Shown here piece after piece: positions 33,352-49,400 of a stretch of 64,000 bases of DNA. Each line of letters starts with the position of its first letter. Within the stretch, counting starts at the first letter, position 1. The stretch covers positions 21,700,501-21,764,500 of the forward strand of contig NC_084592.1 in the NCBI RefSeq assembly GCF_033807715.1, given 5' to 3'. Source of the stretch: Cololabis saira (taxonomy: Eukaryota > Chordata > Actinopteri > Beloniformes > Belonidae). The notes under the pieces were generated by a model. That model did not search any database and had not been told where the DNA came from. It saw only the letters and a program-made list of their open reading frames with translations. Both the position numbers and the translations under genes were made by a program.

Positions 33352-36300
33352 CTGACACGGCGTCGGCATGGACGCCATCTGTGAAGAAGATCTACAGGGC
33401 TTGGATTTAATTTACACGGACCAATAAGGAGCGTACCCCCTGCCTGTGGCTCTTCTGAAGGCTTTGCAGAGTTGTTTTGGGCTGAATTAGTTTTCCTGCA
33501 GGTGGCCGAGGATTGTACACCCACAATCTCACGCAGCCTCTACTCTCCTCAATTCTCCTGCATGGGATTCATTTCAAGAACTTCTTAGAATAAAGGAAGA
33601 AGCACAAGAATATCAAGTACATTCACAGTGGACCAGAAAGACCTCCTCTACATGGTCTCATGGTGAAAAAGCTAAAATAGAAAAGAGTTTAGAGTAGGTG
33701 CACATGAGAAGATGGTAAGAAAACAAAAAGAGAGATGTTTCTGTAGGTGTATTACTGAAGCTAAGTCATATATGAACAAAGATGGTAGGTTTTGTGATGA
33801 TAATGAGCAGTTAGGTAATTCTTAGTGTTTTCCAGTTGTCGGTCTGTCGGACTCTAGTGTAATTCAGAATTCAAGTGGCAAATAAGCACGTCATCCCTTG
33901 TTCTCTGCTGAGTGGCTCCACCCACACACGCGTTAGTAATTCTGACACTTCAGCATAATGACGGCAAGGCCGGCTACCTCTCACTGGGCCTAAAGCACAT
34001 CAGCCTTTTAACCCCTTAATTAGCCGGCTCTGGGCGGCCGCGACGCACCTGCTTTCGTTGCATTAAGCAGTTTTGTCGGCACTTTTGCCGACGCCGTCGC
34101 AGGCGGCGGGTACTGTAGGTCGGTATTTGACAATCAAGGATTACACGGAAGCACATTCCTATACTGAACCTGCCAGCGAGGACCAAGGTTATTTCTAAAA
34201 CCAATTATCAGGCATTAACATGTTGTTCTTCTGACCACCTTTTCTGGTCAGTGCAGACTGGACCGCAGTTCTGTTCAGGGCTAAAAGAGGCGTCAGGCCA
34301 AGCTCTGACCTCTGTTAGGAGCTGAGACATGAAAAAAAGCACGGACGCGTCTCTGGCACATACACAGTGACAAAGTTAGGGGAGACACCACGCTAGAGAC
34401 TAGTAAGATCCATGATGTAAAGGAAATATATACCTAATTTATTCATATTAACCTATATTATAACACGCCTGCATTGTTATTTGCGTCTGGGGTTCTTGAG
34501 TGTGAAATGACTAGACTAGTGTATCACACTTATTTGTGTTATTGGGCAGAAATGATCACTTAGTGCACCTTTTTCAAGTGAGATTACAGTATGAGGTGGG
34601 ATGCTGTGTTGTGATATGTTGATTGATATGATTTCGAAAAAAAGTCAGCGCCCTCATTCATCAGTAAAATGAAGCAAGGCTGGATATTTTTCATATTTAT
34701 TTTTTTCAGTGACAAATGAGTCAAATGAGTCATCTGCAAAAAAAATGACCAACAAACCAAAATTCTCATTAGATTAGTAAGTATTACTGCGTACTGTAAG
34801 TACTTTAAGCACTAGCTGTTAAAGTAGGAGTCATGTTGCATGACTACATTAATTCCCTCTTGTCAAAGATACAATTTAGCAAATTTCGTGACTCGCCGTA
34901 TCCAAGCAGCATTCAAATCTGACATAAGTTGTTCAAATAAAGTGTTTTTTGTTGTTTTTTTTCAAGTTGTGGGACAGCTCTTGACATTACACTTAACAAG
35001 AGTCCCTCCTAATGCAGATTAAAACATGTCATCTTCTTATTATTGTTATATTATTTTCATATGAATAAATCTTAATAAAATAGATTTTTCTCTCTCTTAA
35101 TTTGTCTGTTGCAGCCCAGGTTGCCTTTTTTTTAAATTATTAATTGCATCCCCCCCCCGCCTCTATATGAAACACAGATGACTAATAAGTTAACCAAAAT
35201 GAGAAATCCTGTTAAACTGCATCTCCGATGATGTCACTGCTGACGTCTCCTCTTGATGAACGTCATGATTTTCACCTCTCTTTTTCCCTCTTTTGAAAGC
35301 GTTTACATTCTTTATGACACACTTTCCACAGAAAGCATGTTTGAAGGAGAAAAGGAGTTGAGAATTGACAATTTAACAAAAAAGAAAGAAAAAGACCTGT
35401 GTAACAGTTTTATGTAAGACATGAAGTGCTTGAGTAAAGTCTATCCACCTCCGGCACAAGTCTCGCTGATCCACAGCAGCAGCAGCGGCAGCAGGAAGCA
35501 CAGGTGGAGTCCTGCCATATCCTCTGAGCCTCCTTCCCTTCCGTTTTCCACACTTTGTCTATAAGCTGATTTCATGAGAGACCGTATGCGAGTGCCTTCT
35601 TCACCTTCACTTCAAGCTGGAATTGATTTCTCCATGCTTCTGTTTCCACTTGCATTGTGTCTATTGATTCGCTCGCCAGTGCAGAGAGGAAACCAAGACA
35701 GGGATGCAATGCTAATCAGTTTATATAAACGTTGCATTCGCTATCCTGCGTGGCGATGAAGAGGATGAATGTGTTGCAAATGCTTGAGAGCAGACAACAT
35801 GGAAGAGGAGTGGTGGAGGAAGAGGAGGACTGAAAAAAAAAATGGGAGCGAGTACAGGGAACGGCAGAGGAGATGAAGCCTAATTAAATGGGTGATGATG
35901 CAAGAACATGTAAAATCTCTTCATGGAGTCTGTCTTTGCAGGTTGTACGTGGTGTCACATTTTGCTATACTTCATGAAGAAATCATTGTTGAATATACAG
36001 CTAATCCCCCTCAGTAAAGTCGTTCAGACGACGGGCACCTTGAGGAGTGATAGCACTCAAAAACGAACCATATCAAAAAGTGCCCTTGTTCAAGGACTGC
36101 TTCACAGGCAGGACCGGCACGGCTTACGTCACACGAGACATAGAGAGATGCTGTCACTTCCACTTCTCCTCACTTTGATGAGTTCAGAAACATGCCACCT
36201 TCCGGAGGAGGGCTCTTCTTAATTTCGTACAACTGCGTTTTTATCTCCAGGGAACAGGACGAGCAGACACCGGACACTCAGAGGGCGGTTTTACGTTACG

Positions 36301-36639
36301 GCCATGCCACCAAAAAGAACAGAGTGAAAAACGAAAAACATTATTTTTAGTATTAGTGCATTATTTATGTTTTGTTGAATTGTAGAGTGGAAAGTTGAAG
36401 ATGTAGAGAAAGACAGAGATGGATATAGGAAGAGACGGCAGGTAATGGTGAAGACTAAACCCTACCTGACAGTTGAATGCTACCAGTATAATAACTATTA
36501 TTAGAGTTGTGGTGCTGCATCGTTTAAATACAGCTGCATTCTTTCAAAAATGACTCATCTGGAATTTCTTTCCTTCAAATTCTCAAGTTTTCTCCAAGAG
36601 TCCAAAAACTGCTCGTTGACCCAATTGCTGATACTTAAT
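33352..36639 (+). other. c3orf70: C3orf70 3' UTR and downstream flank
   Basis: The human gene has a long 3' UTR, so part of this region is probably transcribed. AATAAA occurs at 33589-33594 (early) and again near 35071 and 35082 (aataaatcttaataaaat); which is used is unknown. A GC-rich patch at 33960-34200 contains a short hairpin (gtcggc...gccgac). No other gene is seen. Confidence 0.5.
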
Positions 36640-36796
36640 TGACTGTGTGTGTGTAGTTGTTTGTGTAATGGAGTCTTGTAATGGAGTGGAAACCTGACCG
36701 GGATGTAGCCCTGCCTTTTCACCGAAGACAGCTATGCTCCAGCAGAACCCTGTGACCCTGAATAGGATGAAGCAGGTACAGGTAATGGATGGATGA
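36640..36796 (+). mobile_element. 3' end of a tRNA-derived teleost SINE
   Basis: Only the distal half is present: gatgtagccctgccttttca, gctatgctccagcagaaccc, tgtgaccctgaat and a tail aatggatggatg. Same family as 27615-27978. Confidence 0.7.
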
Positions 36797-39823
<3,027 letters not shown>

Positions 39824-40278
39824 GAATAAAAACACGTCATATTCAATCTTGTCAGTATTTTTGCAGACACAGTGTAATAAAAACTAACAACACACCAATA
39901 ATTCAATTCAATAATTCAACAGTTTCTAATACCAAATTTAGCAGAAATAGCTTTAAGTAATGATTTTCTGTATGATTTCAGCATCTTACATTTTTTTCAA
40001 ATGTATACTTTACTCTTCTTTACAAAGTTGGCTCAGTTCATAGAGCATTCAGTTCTGCACAGGTCCCACCTCTTAATTTCACTTGAGTTAAAGTCTGGAC
40101 TTTGACCCTGATAAGTTCAGTATCTTGATTATTCCTTCTTTCAGCCAAGGTTTTTTGGAAGTCTGACTTCCTGTTGGACAGGTGGCTGTTCATGAAACTG
40201 GAGATGCACATATCTGACTCCGGAGCCATGAGTACTGGATCACCCCCCAAGATGTCTCAGTGAAGGATTAACTTCTTT

Positions 40279-40725
40279 AAAGGGGACCTATCATGGCATC
40301 TAATACCTATTTTAAACAGGCCTTGAATGTCTTAAAAACAAGCTTTTCATTGTTTTTGCTAAATAAATTAGAAATTCAGCCTCTGAGCCATGTCTTTATC
40401 TTCCCATTCTCTAACCTCATTATCTATGAGGGATTCTGAGTGGGCGGGGCTATGATAATGAGGCTCTGTGCTGATTGGCTGCCTGAATGACGAGATACAC
40501 CACTACGAAAAAATGGCAGAAGCTCCGGCCGGCGGAGTTAGTTGTGGGCGTGGTTTCACGCATTGGAGGCCAACCTATGTAAATTGCATTTTCGATACGT
40601 AACGAAAGGGAGCAGAATCTGAACGGCTCGTAGAAGCCACGTCACACTGGACGGCTCATCCGGGCGGCTGTACAGACACTGCAGAATTTGGTTGCTTTCC
40701 TCCTTCTCTTAGTTGGCAGGCTGAG
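40279..40725 (+). mobile_element. Second MITE of the AAAGGGGACCTAT family, 3' end not found
   Basis: Collinear with 28050-28461 from aaaggggacctatcatgg to agttggcagg, with an extra ~40-bp segment near the start (acctattttaaacaggcc) and one in the middle. After gttggcaggctgagggg it continues into sequence absent from the shorter copy, and no matching inverted end is visible, so it is a longer or truncated version. Confidence 0.75.
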
Positions 40726-40961
40726 GGGAGACCACTTTATATATGTTAAAGCAAGAAAAAACGTGAAGATTCACCTCCAACTGAAGACAACAGTGAGCTT
40801 TTAAGCTGCCATCATCGAATGAATCATGGCTTATGGTAAAGATTTGATCTTATTTTAGTTATTCATTTGAGTTGTGTGAGGGTAACCCGCATAATAGGAA
40901 TTTCATTACATAGTGTGATGTGCTGGGTACATGACAATACACTTCTTAAATCATGAATCCA

Positions 40962-41590
40962 TCCTCATATCGTCCAAGCAGTCTGGTTTGCTGCAGTTCC
41001 TGCCAGGGACAAGGCCAAGCTGCAGCACATCGTCCACTCTAATGAAAAGCTGATCGGTCTCTCCAGGAACGGTAGGACGAGGCGCCGGTCCATCAGAACC
41101 GGAACCTCTTGGCACAAAAACTGTTTCTTCCCCATTGCAGTCGGCCTGCTGAACACCACCCCAACTTCCCCCACAAAAACTCAGTCACTTTCGTTTGCAC
41201 TACTCACCATTTCTCACCCAGACTTCTGAATATAACTTTTACTTCTTTTCCCAAAGACATCACAGAAAAAAGAGGTGACGTTTATGTGGGGCAGAGCCTT
41301 TTATAGGGGTGTTTCCCCCCACAAAGAGAATGTTCAAGAACACACACCCAAAAACGCTTCCACCTGAGCAGAACAGTTTGTTGTACATCAGGTTAAACAA
41401 CTATCATTTTGGGGAATTATTCATTTGTCAAATCACCCTTTGTTACATATATAACTACTTTTTTGACTTTTGCACTATTTTCACTTTTTGCTTTTTTAAA
41501 CTGTTTGCAGCCAACACCAAGTCAAATTCCTAGTACTGTCAAGTGTTCTTTACTGCACCTGGGAATAAAGCATTTCTGATTTCATGGGAC
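40962..41590 (+). mobile_element. LINE (L2/CR1-like) 3' fragment with reverse transcriptase C-terminal remnant
   Basis: From 41005 one frame reads RDKAKLQHIVHSNEKLIG and, after an apparent deletion, RRRSIRTGTSWHKNCFFP then AVGLLN. This is the usual end of teleost L2-type ORF2 proteins. The 3' UTR closes with 'tgcacctgggaataaagc' and atttctgatttc near 41580. It is a 5'-truncated, internally deleted relic. Confidence 0.65.
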
Positions 41591-42779
41591 ATCACTCCAA
41601 GAGTCAACTTTAACATTCATCCTGCCACCTGAGGCCTGTAAGTCTGAGCTCTAGCTCTTCTGTTTTTCCATTTCTCTGAGCATTTTACAGTCTGACCTTG
41701 GAGTGAACTAACGGCCGTTCTTGAATTTCTTTCCATTAATGAATATGTTCTCATTGTAGAAAGATGGACACCCACATAGACAGGGAGCAACTGCTTCCCT
41801 ATGATCATTACTGATGTCTTTCCACGTTGGCATTGTGTTAATACACATCTGAATGACCAGCAAAGTGCTAAAACTTTTCATCAAGCGTTTGATTGGAAGC
41901 ACCTGACTGCTACTGGTAATTACTCTGATTCCTGTGGAAACAGTGAGGGGACAGTTTTTCAGATTTTGCTTTTGCATTTTGGTGTCATTTTTGTTAAATA
42001 AATTATGACATGTAAGTAATTTATAGATGTAAATGAGGTTTTATATTAAGATGTGGTAATTTATTATTATTTTCTAATTTGTAAAACTAAAGATCTGAAA
42101 AATAGGGTTTTCAGCATTGCTGCATCTCTATCTGGAAGATAAATTTGTGCCTGAAAGAGGCCCCACAATGTCGATGCGTGCCAGAGAGGAAAAGGTAACG
42201 CATCTGTTTAAGCAGCGTGTAAACTGACCTGCTAGCAGGACCAGATGAGGACCAGCAGATGGTTGTCCTCACGGCAGGGTGGCTGTTGTGCAGCACCGCG
42301 GCACCTCCGAATGAGCTTCTCAATAAGGCGTAACCCAGCGGCGCCCCCTGCTCCGGCCCCATTTTCTCATCATTTCCACCGAGACCATTAGCATGTAAAT
42401 GATAGCGGAGCCCCTTCAGCCTCAGCTGTCATAGCCTCCACCAGACCTCCAGCTTATCTGTGCATTAATGTGATTTTCTGCATTGTTGAGGGATTATGGA
42501 GTGGGAGGGTGAGTGCAGGTCGTAGAGAGGTGATGCTAAGATGGAGTCTTGCATGCATAGCTGTATGTTGTATAGGTTAATAGCATTTCTAAGAGCAGTT
42601 ACAGAAGCACACATGATGTAGGAGACAAACGGTACACAGTTGTCAGTCTTTCTTTCACTTACAATGTCAGAGTTAGGTTTATTAGGTCTCCATCTGCATC
42701 TCAATAAAACTGAAAGATTCCCACATGCTCATATAAGACCATGTCAATCTTTTAGTAAATTTACCAGACACCATTGTCT
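41591..42779. other. Intergenic, GC-balanced block at 42110-42480
   Basis: No gene found. Around 42336-42360 lies gcggcgccccctgctccgg, a second CTCF-like core on the minus strand. Next to it is ttagcatgtaaatgatag with POU/octamer-like sequence, a possible regulatory block. Confidence 0.4.
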
Positions 42780-42884
42780 CTTTTCTTTTCTTTTCTTTTC
42801 TTTTCTTTTCTTTTCTTTTCTTTTCTTTTCTTTTCTTTTCTTTTCTTTTCTTTTCTTTTCTTTTCTTTTCTTTTCTTTTCTTTT
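42780..42884 (+). repeat. (TTTTC)n microsatellite
   Basis: About 21 pure copies of TTTTC; open frames through it (FLFFS- and KRKEK-type) are artefacts of the repeat. Confidence 0.97.
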
Positions 42885-43819
42885 GTTACAGTGGCTGTTA
42901 TATAAGCAGGAATGTAAATTTCCAAAGCAGGATAAAATCACAATTACAGTAAAGTAATGGCCAATGACAAACTAATTTAATTCTAAATTAAGATAAAGGT
43001 ATATTTTTAAATTGAGGAACAAAAGGTGCATTTTTCATGCTTTCATGTAGAGAGTTTTGCTGCAGTCAATGAGGAGGGAGTCAGAAGATGAGAGTCAAAA
43101 TCATGTCATTTTTGATCTCTACACGTTTCTCTTCTGCAAAAACTGCAAAAGCGAGTCAATCTCCATTAACCTCCATGTTAAAATGTCCCACATTAGAACA
43201 GAAATAATCATATTGACAGCATGGTTCAAAAACTGTTGGGATTGGTTTATATCATGCATTCAATCTATTTCTAATATGATTGTTTGGCAGTCGGCCCAGC
43301 CAATGGCTGGCCATTATCACATGCTTATCTGTAATCGCCGAGCTACTGCCCTTCGCAAAGCAACCATCCGGTAATTTTTGATTTCACCGTTGAGTCAATG
43401 TATCAAATGGTGTATCCTGCTGTAAAGGTCTGAGGGCAGATCTGCAGATATTTCAGCGGGGTTCGCTGAAGGAGCTGGGAGCAAAGCTAGCTTTGATTGA
43501 TGTGCAGTGAGTGTGTTCCCGAGGCTTGCTGAGTGACGTGGCTGCAATCTGTACGAAGAAAAAGGCGTCAAAAGTGGTCTTCAGAAACTAGTGGGTCACC
43601 TGAGCGAATGCGTTGTCCATTTTTGTCTATGGTTGCACATGGCCCTAATATTGTCCTTTTTTGTGAAATATAACCAAACATTGGTGCGTTTCAGACTCCA
43701 CGTCATGTTGGAAACATTCTGAGCCAAAATACGAACTGTGTACATGAGGTTATCATACAAATCCGTCAGACGTTGGCAGAACCTATAAACGGAATCGTTA
43801 GGCAGGCGGGTTAATGATG
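42885..43819. other. Intergenic, probably partly the body of a hAT-like repeat
   Basis: No gene recognised. Sequence upstream of 43820 may belong to the element whose end is visible at 43845-43865, but no opposite end was found. Confidence 0.35.
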
Positions 43820-43865
43820 CCACGGAATCGAACTACTGGGAACCGGTTCTCGATTCCCATCCCTA
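43820..43865 (-). mobile_element. Terminal part of a hAT-like element
   Basis: The segment ends gaaccggttctcgattccc then atcccta, whose reverse complement TAGGGATGGGAATCGAGAAC is a familiar type of teleost repeat end. The other end was not located. Confidence 0.5.
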
Positions 43866-44144
43866 GTCACTACACGACCTGATGAACAAGGCAAAGCGCA
43901 TGTGGGACACTGATGATCTGTATACCTCTGAAGAAGATGCAGGATGGAGCATGAATTCTTTTCCCATTGATTTCTATCCCAGGGATCATGAGATCAACAC
44001 TTGTGCAAAGCCATGTTTCTCATACCTTTCCTGCTTTTCCTGTTTGCTCTCTCTTGTAAATGGTTAGGCGATAAAAGTGGCAGGCTATAACCTACTGACC
44101 ACCACCATCTTCATATTTTTTGATTTACAAAATCATTCAGTTCA

Positions 44145-44173
44145 AAATACTTTATTAATCCCCAAAGGGAAAT
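44145..44173 (-). mobile_element. Short LINE 3' tail fragment, reverse orientation
   Basis: Reads actttattaatccccaaagg then gaaatt. The reverse complement (aatttccctttggggatt then aataaagt) is a common teleost LINE 3' end. Too short to classify. Confidence 0.5.
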
Positions 44174-45339
44174 TGATTCAATTATGACTCTTGATGATAA
44201 ATAATGATAAAGAGGAGGATAAAGGTGTCGACAATATGGTCCTCTTAAGGATACATTGAGCAATCTTGTAATTATCAATAAACTAACCTACAGTGCTAAT
44301 TAGATGTCGCATTAGTGTAATAAAGACAAAACAAACTGTGTCAGACTGGGAGAAATGCTCACAGACATTTCAGGACTAACTTCAGCTTCTTTGTATAGAT
44401 TTAACACCTTGAATGACTGCCTTCTTCGTCTTTGAGGTGTTTACCTCTGAACCGGCTCCCAGCCAGGACCCCGGCTTTAACACCATCCCCCACTCATAGG
44501 AAAATTGGCTTAAAATTGTCTGGCCTTTGTCTGGAGGAGCAAATCTAAGAGGCTGCATTTGTATCAATCTATTCCCATTACGGTGTCTTTTGACAGATAC
44601 ATCCTATATACAAAAACTCCATATTTATGACATGTAATAGCATACAATAATTATTTTAGCCTAATAGTGCAATGTAGCTTTGGAGAAGAGCCTTCATTCG
44701 ATCAATACTCCTTTAGCCTCCAATAGAAGTAATAGCCCAAATCATTAAAACAATTTATGACCCACTTTAGCTGTCGATGCGGTTTAAACAGTTCAAGAGA
44801 GGCTGATGCCGGTTGATGGTCATTTGTTTCTTGATGATCGTCATACACGCAGGAATACAATCACATCTTCTATATTTAAGCATTATTATATTTTTGAAAA
44901 ACATTTATATGTCAAGTAAACCTACTAGTCTCTCAGCTGTTGCTCGCTAGTGATAGTCACAACTATGGCACTAGACAAGCCTTGAGAGGTGTTTTCACCT
45001 TGCCTAAATCTAAAAGTGATGCCTTCAAAAATGGGCAATCACATACTGGAACTACTGTATTGGAAATATTTAATTTCCAATACAGTTGATTTTAAGAAAA
45101 TACTTAGAAGAGCTGTAATGCAGAAAGAGGTTGTTGTAGAATGTGACTAATGATTTTGCCAGTTAATTGTAATCTGTTAGGAGTTATGAATGTTTGATTT
45201 TCTTTATACTTTTGGTTTAATTTCAAATTAGTGTGCTGAGTGAAGTTATCATTACTATATTGATATATATTTTATTTTTGTTTACTTTTGTATGTATTTT
45301 ATATATACTTTTGTATGTCTGTTATCTGTTATATGTCAT
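44174..45339. other. Intergenic, one perfect hairpin
   Basis: No gene recognised. A 14-bp perfect inverted repeat (actgtattggaaat ... atttccaatacagt, 5-base loop) lies at 45054-45086. Confidence 0.5.
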
Positions 45340-45523
45340 GTAGGATAATAGTTCTGGATTTCTTTTTCCTTTGGCAGATGTGTGAATGTACTGTATGTAT
45401 TATATTTGTTCTTTAATTGTTTTTTTGTGTATTTTTTTTAATTGCATTGTAATTTTTAATTGACCCCAGGAAGAATAGTCGCTGCTGAGGCAGTGACTAA
45501 TGGGGATCTACGATAAATAATAA

Positions 45524-45604
<81 letters not shown>

Positions 45605-45606
45605 AT
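45340..45606 (+). mobile_element. LINE 3' end with (AAAT)n tail
   Basis: A T-rich 3' UTR-like stretch leads to 'tgaccccaggaagaatagtc', the stem-loop-forming gctgctgaggcagtgac and taatggggatctac, a familiar teleost LINE 3' terminus. An (AAAT)n run follows from about 45527 to 45606. No coding part remains. Confidence 0.65.
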
Positions 45607-45971
45607 AGATAAAAAGACCAAAGCTTTTCTTTTTTCTCCAAGCGGTACACATGTTAAATTCTGCCATATTGGTTTTGTTGACCTGGACATCAAGGGGTTA
45701 TTTAAAAGGATATTTCCTGATTCTGTGTTCCACTTGGAGACTAGTATTCAATTCAATCTTCATACTAAAGTAACCACTAGCTCCACACCTACTTATCTTT
45801 CTCTTTCCAAGAAAGTAAATAAGAATATTCTCTGAAATGTCGAGCTGATATTTTAATCAGTTGACATGAACAGCACGTTGACCTGCACTCTGAGGGGCGC
45901 GTTCATCTTCAGGCTTTCTAATGCAGACAATACGTTCAAAAAAAGTTTTAATAAATTGACCAAATTTGGCC

Positions 45972-46432
45972 TAAGTCTTCTTTTTTTGCAGTTGAGGGAG
46001 CATTGCAGTATTTTGTTGAAAAAGTCAGCTCAACTCTTGGTAATTAATCCAATTCATTTTTATTTTGCTTAAAAGGCTCAGTGCACAATAAATGAAGATT
46101 GAACAGGAACATGCAGATCCACAAATGTTGTCCACAAATCAGCAAGGTTAATGACTAAGTTTATGTTGTGAACACATTTGGTTAAGCTCTTAAGCCACTT
46201 GCAGCCTCAGCAAGCTGTTCTGCATGCAGCTAATGTTAATTCATCTGCTTTTGATGGCGCTTGATATTTCCCACTTCGTTTCCCCAAGTGTCTTTCCTCA
46301 TGTTCGATCTTAATTTTTGTGCACTGAACCTTTTAAGCAATATCAAAATAAAGTAGATTAATTGCCAGTTGCTTAGATGGCTTTTTAGCAAAATACTCCA
46401 ATGCTCTCTCAACCAAAACAAAAGGAATGAAG
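45972..46432. repeat. Inverted repeat with ~140-bp arms
   Basis: The left arm (about 45972-46112) and right arm (about 46292-46432) are diverged reverse complements. The left has gttgagggagcattgcagta and gcttaaaaggctcagtgcac; the right has ctctctcaacc and gtgcactgaaccttttaagc. The spacer is about 180 bp. Probably an old fold-back element. Confidence 0.7.
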
Positions 46433-49400
46433 TCGCCAGGAGCACACAGAAATTCACAGTCATGGCACATGTTGGTGGGTGGCTTAGCGTTGTTTTAATC
46501 AAAAAGCTAGAATTGGAATTTATTTCTTTTTCCCGCCTCCTTTGTTCCTTCTTTTGCTCTCTTATCCTCACTGCTGCAGTGGATGCACTCCAAGCAAGTC
46601 CACATAACAGTCTCGCTTCCCTCAGATCTGCTGCACGTGTAGGCCTAATGCACTCTTAGTCATCAAGTTGTACAAATCGAATGATGCATTCCTTTGGTTT
46701 ACTTTGTGGAAAACAGTGATCTCCAGTGATGCTCATTAGTGCGATATCTGCAACTCAGTATATGTATAAAACTGTTTCCAACCACCGGACTGTGAAGAGA
46801 GACATGAGGCTCACAATTGTAGAAAGTTGGAGGTTACAGTGCTATTAGGTTTGCTCAGTATCTGCCTCTGTCCTTCATTGCTCTGAGCTTGCTGTGGCAG
46901 TACTAAATTATTTAAGACATAGCAGTTGTCCCAGAGGAAGCCCAACAGACTCTCCTCTTCCTCCCAGGAGTCCATGAAAAGGCAGACGGAGAGCTGGGGC
47001 ACTGCTGCTAGAAATAACATGACAGAGAAATTTGGCTGTTGTGACTTAAGCCTGGTACATGTGGTATCTGGTTCAGAGAGTGCCATAAATGAAGCATGTT
47101 GAAGCAGCCAAGCACAGTCAAGGTTTCCAAGCAGATGTGCTGATGCACGCAGGAGCACAGAGCTCTCCTGTCTAAAGAGCGCCTCGTGGATGCCACATCC
47201 GGACAAACGAATTTCAGTCTCTCTCTTGACCTCTGTTGCCTTGTGCCAGCAGGTGATCATCCCAGACCTCCTCCACCCCCCCACTCCAGTCTTCACAACA
47301 CAGAAAACGTTTGTGCTCTGCGGGAAGTGACGGTGGATCTTTCCCCTTCTGCAGGCATGAGCAGTCAACTCTGAGAAGAGTGATGGATCACTGACTCCTG
47401 CCATTTCTGCTCCATTCACCTGACCACTTGAGTCCTTTGTTAACAACCCATCAACCTGAAAATCCATGTCTGCAGCACCTTACAATATGCTCCTTTTTTC
47501 ATCTTTTCTTCTTCCTAACTTATTTGAGGAAAAACCTCAGGACACGTTTTCGTTGTTCAGACTGCACCACGCTCACCTGCACAGATGAGAGCTCAGTGAT
47601 CAATAAAACCATAGAAACGTAAGCACCTACAACACCATCAATGATTTAGTCTTGTTTGGTCTGTTACTCAGTCACTCTCATTTGTTTTTCCATCACTACT
47701 TTCTTGGGTCTATTAGTCACATCTGCCATAACACCCACTGTAGCTCTGTGAGATAGTTTCTGTATTGCTGATATGTGACATGGTGGAGTCAGTTTGGATT
47801 TCCACGAGGCAGTGGTCTACTGTACCAACGGACGCAGAAGAAATAGCAACTGGATCCAAATGATCAGTTTGGTTCCAAATGATCAGTTTGGATCCAAATG
47901 GTCAGAGAAACATATGACATAGACAGAGGAACGACCAGACTAGTATCAACAAAAGACATCTGAAAGGGCATGCAGTGGAGTAGGTTGACTGTTGTTGGTT
48001 TTACAGTAAAAACAATTATTGATTTAATTTGTTATTAGCAAGTCTGCATCCGTCTTGGTTGTTTTAAATAGTGGCACTTGGACGCTCTTCTGTGAATCAT
48101 CGTGAAAGACCCAACCTGGCCTAAATTGGTTGAAATTAACGTCAATAGGAGGGGTACCAGAACAGTTATAGACTGCAATTATTAGACTGTATATAGACAA
48201 CAACCATACATGCTCAATTGACCCCTTGTCAATACTTCATATTAGTAAAAAGGAACACTTCGGAGCACTCTGCACACAGTGTAGTGAGGGTGCAGTACAT
48301 TTTTTACCACCAAACTGGCAGAAATCCGATCCGTACTGCCAAAACAAAGTCGGCTCGGCAGCAGGCTACGGCCGCGAAAGCTTTTTATTTATTTATCTTA
48401 AAAGGGTTAAGCGGTGTGCTCGGGGCACTTGTAAAAGTGACAGCCGCTACCCAGAGAGAATCACAGGAATACATTTCATCCCTTTCCAAAAATCAACGGT
48501 AAATAAAAAAAAAATGTCTGCTTTGGATAAAGCTATGTGGACGGCCGCACTCGCAGTTCAACCCTGCCACCGTAGTATCAGCTTAACTAATCAAAATATC
48601 TTGTTTTCACTGAAAGTTTTCTAAACTCACTACACGGAACTGAAGTGTTCCGTTGTATTTATATCTAGTTGCTGTTGATTTTCTTTGGTACATTAATTAG
48701 AAACAAAGTGATGAAAAACCCTGTTTTTACAATGGTAGTGTACGGGAGAGATTCTAGCTTTGTCTGACCTGGCCTTTATCAGGGCCTGACAAAGGGTCAA
48801 TTTAGATCCTCCTCAGCTTGAACCATGCATACAAGTAAACTACTCACAGAAAGTTTTCTGCTGGGCCCAGGAGTCAAACCAGGGGACTTCCTGCTGAGGT
48901 ACTGAGCCTGGTACTGCCCAGACCAATTTCATAAGAGAGTATTTTCAACAAGTAAATGAAATGATCAAATATTCCCTTGAGTAAAATCGATTGTGACACA
49001 GCCAGTATTGTCATTTCCTGCTTTCAAAATATGTATCCAGGTGATTCATATATTTATACATTTTGTTAATCACAGTTTCACAAACTCTCATAATTGCACC
49101 ATAATCACATCAGCTGATTTATAATGAGAGGAAAGAAATCTGCACATGTTTTTTTTTATAGATTTTGTGGTACCAGTGGCCTTTATTGAAAGTCTAGAGA
49201 GTGAAAGAGCAGGGTGGACAGACACACAGCAAAGGGTCATCGACCATAATCTGCAATCAGCGCCGGCTGCATGAGGACTATAGTTTCTATTCATGGTGCA
49301 AAACCAGCCGCACTATCTGCTTCCCCAGAATTTTGCTCATTTTTTCAAAAGTGGATTTAAAAGAAGAACAATTCTCTATTGTTATGTATTCGAGCATTCC

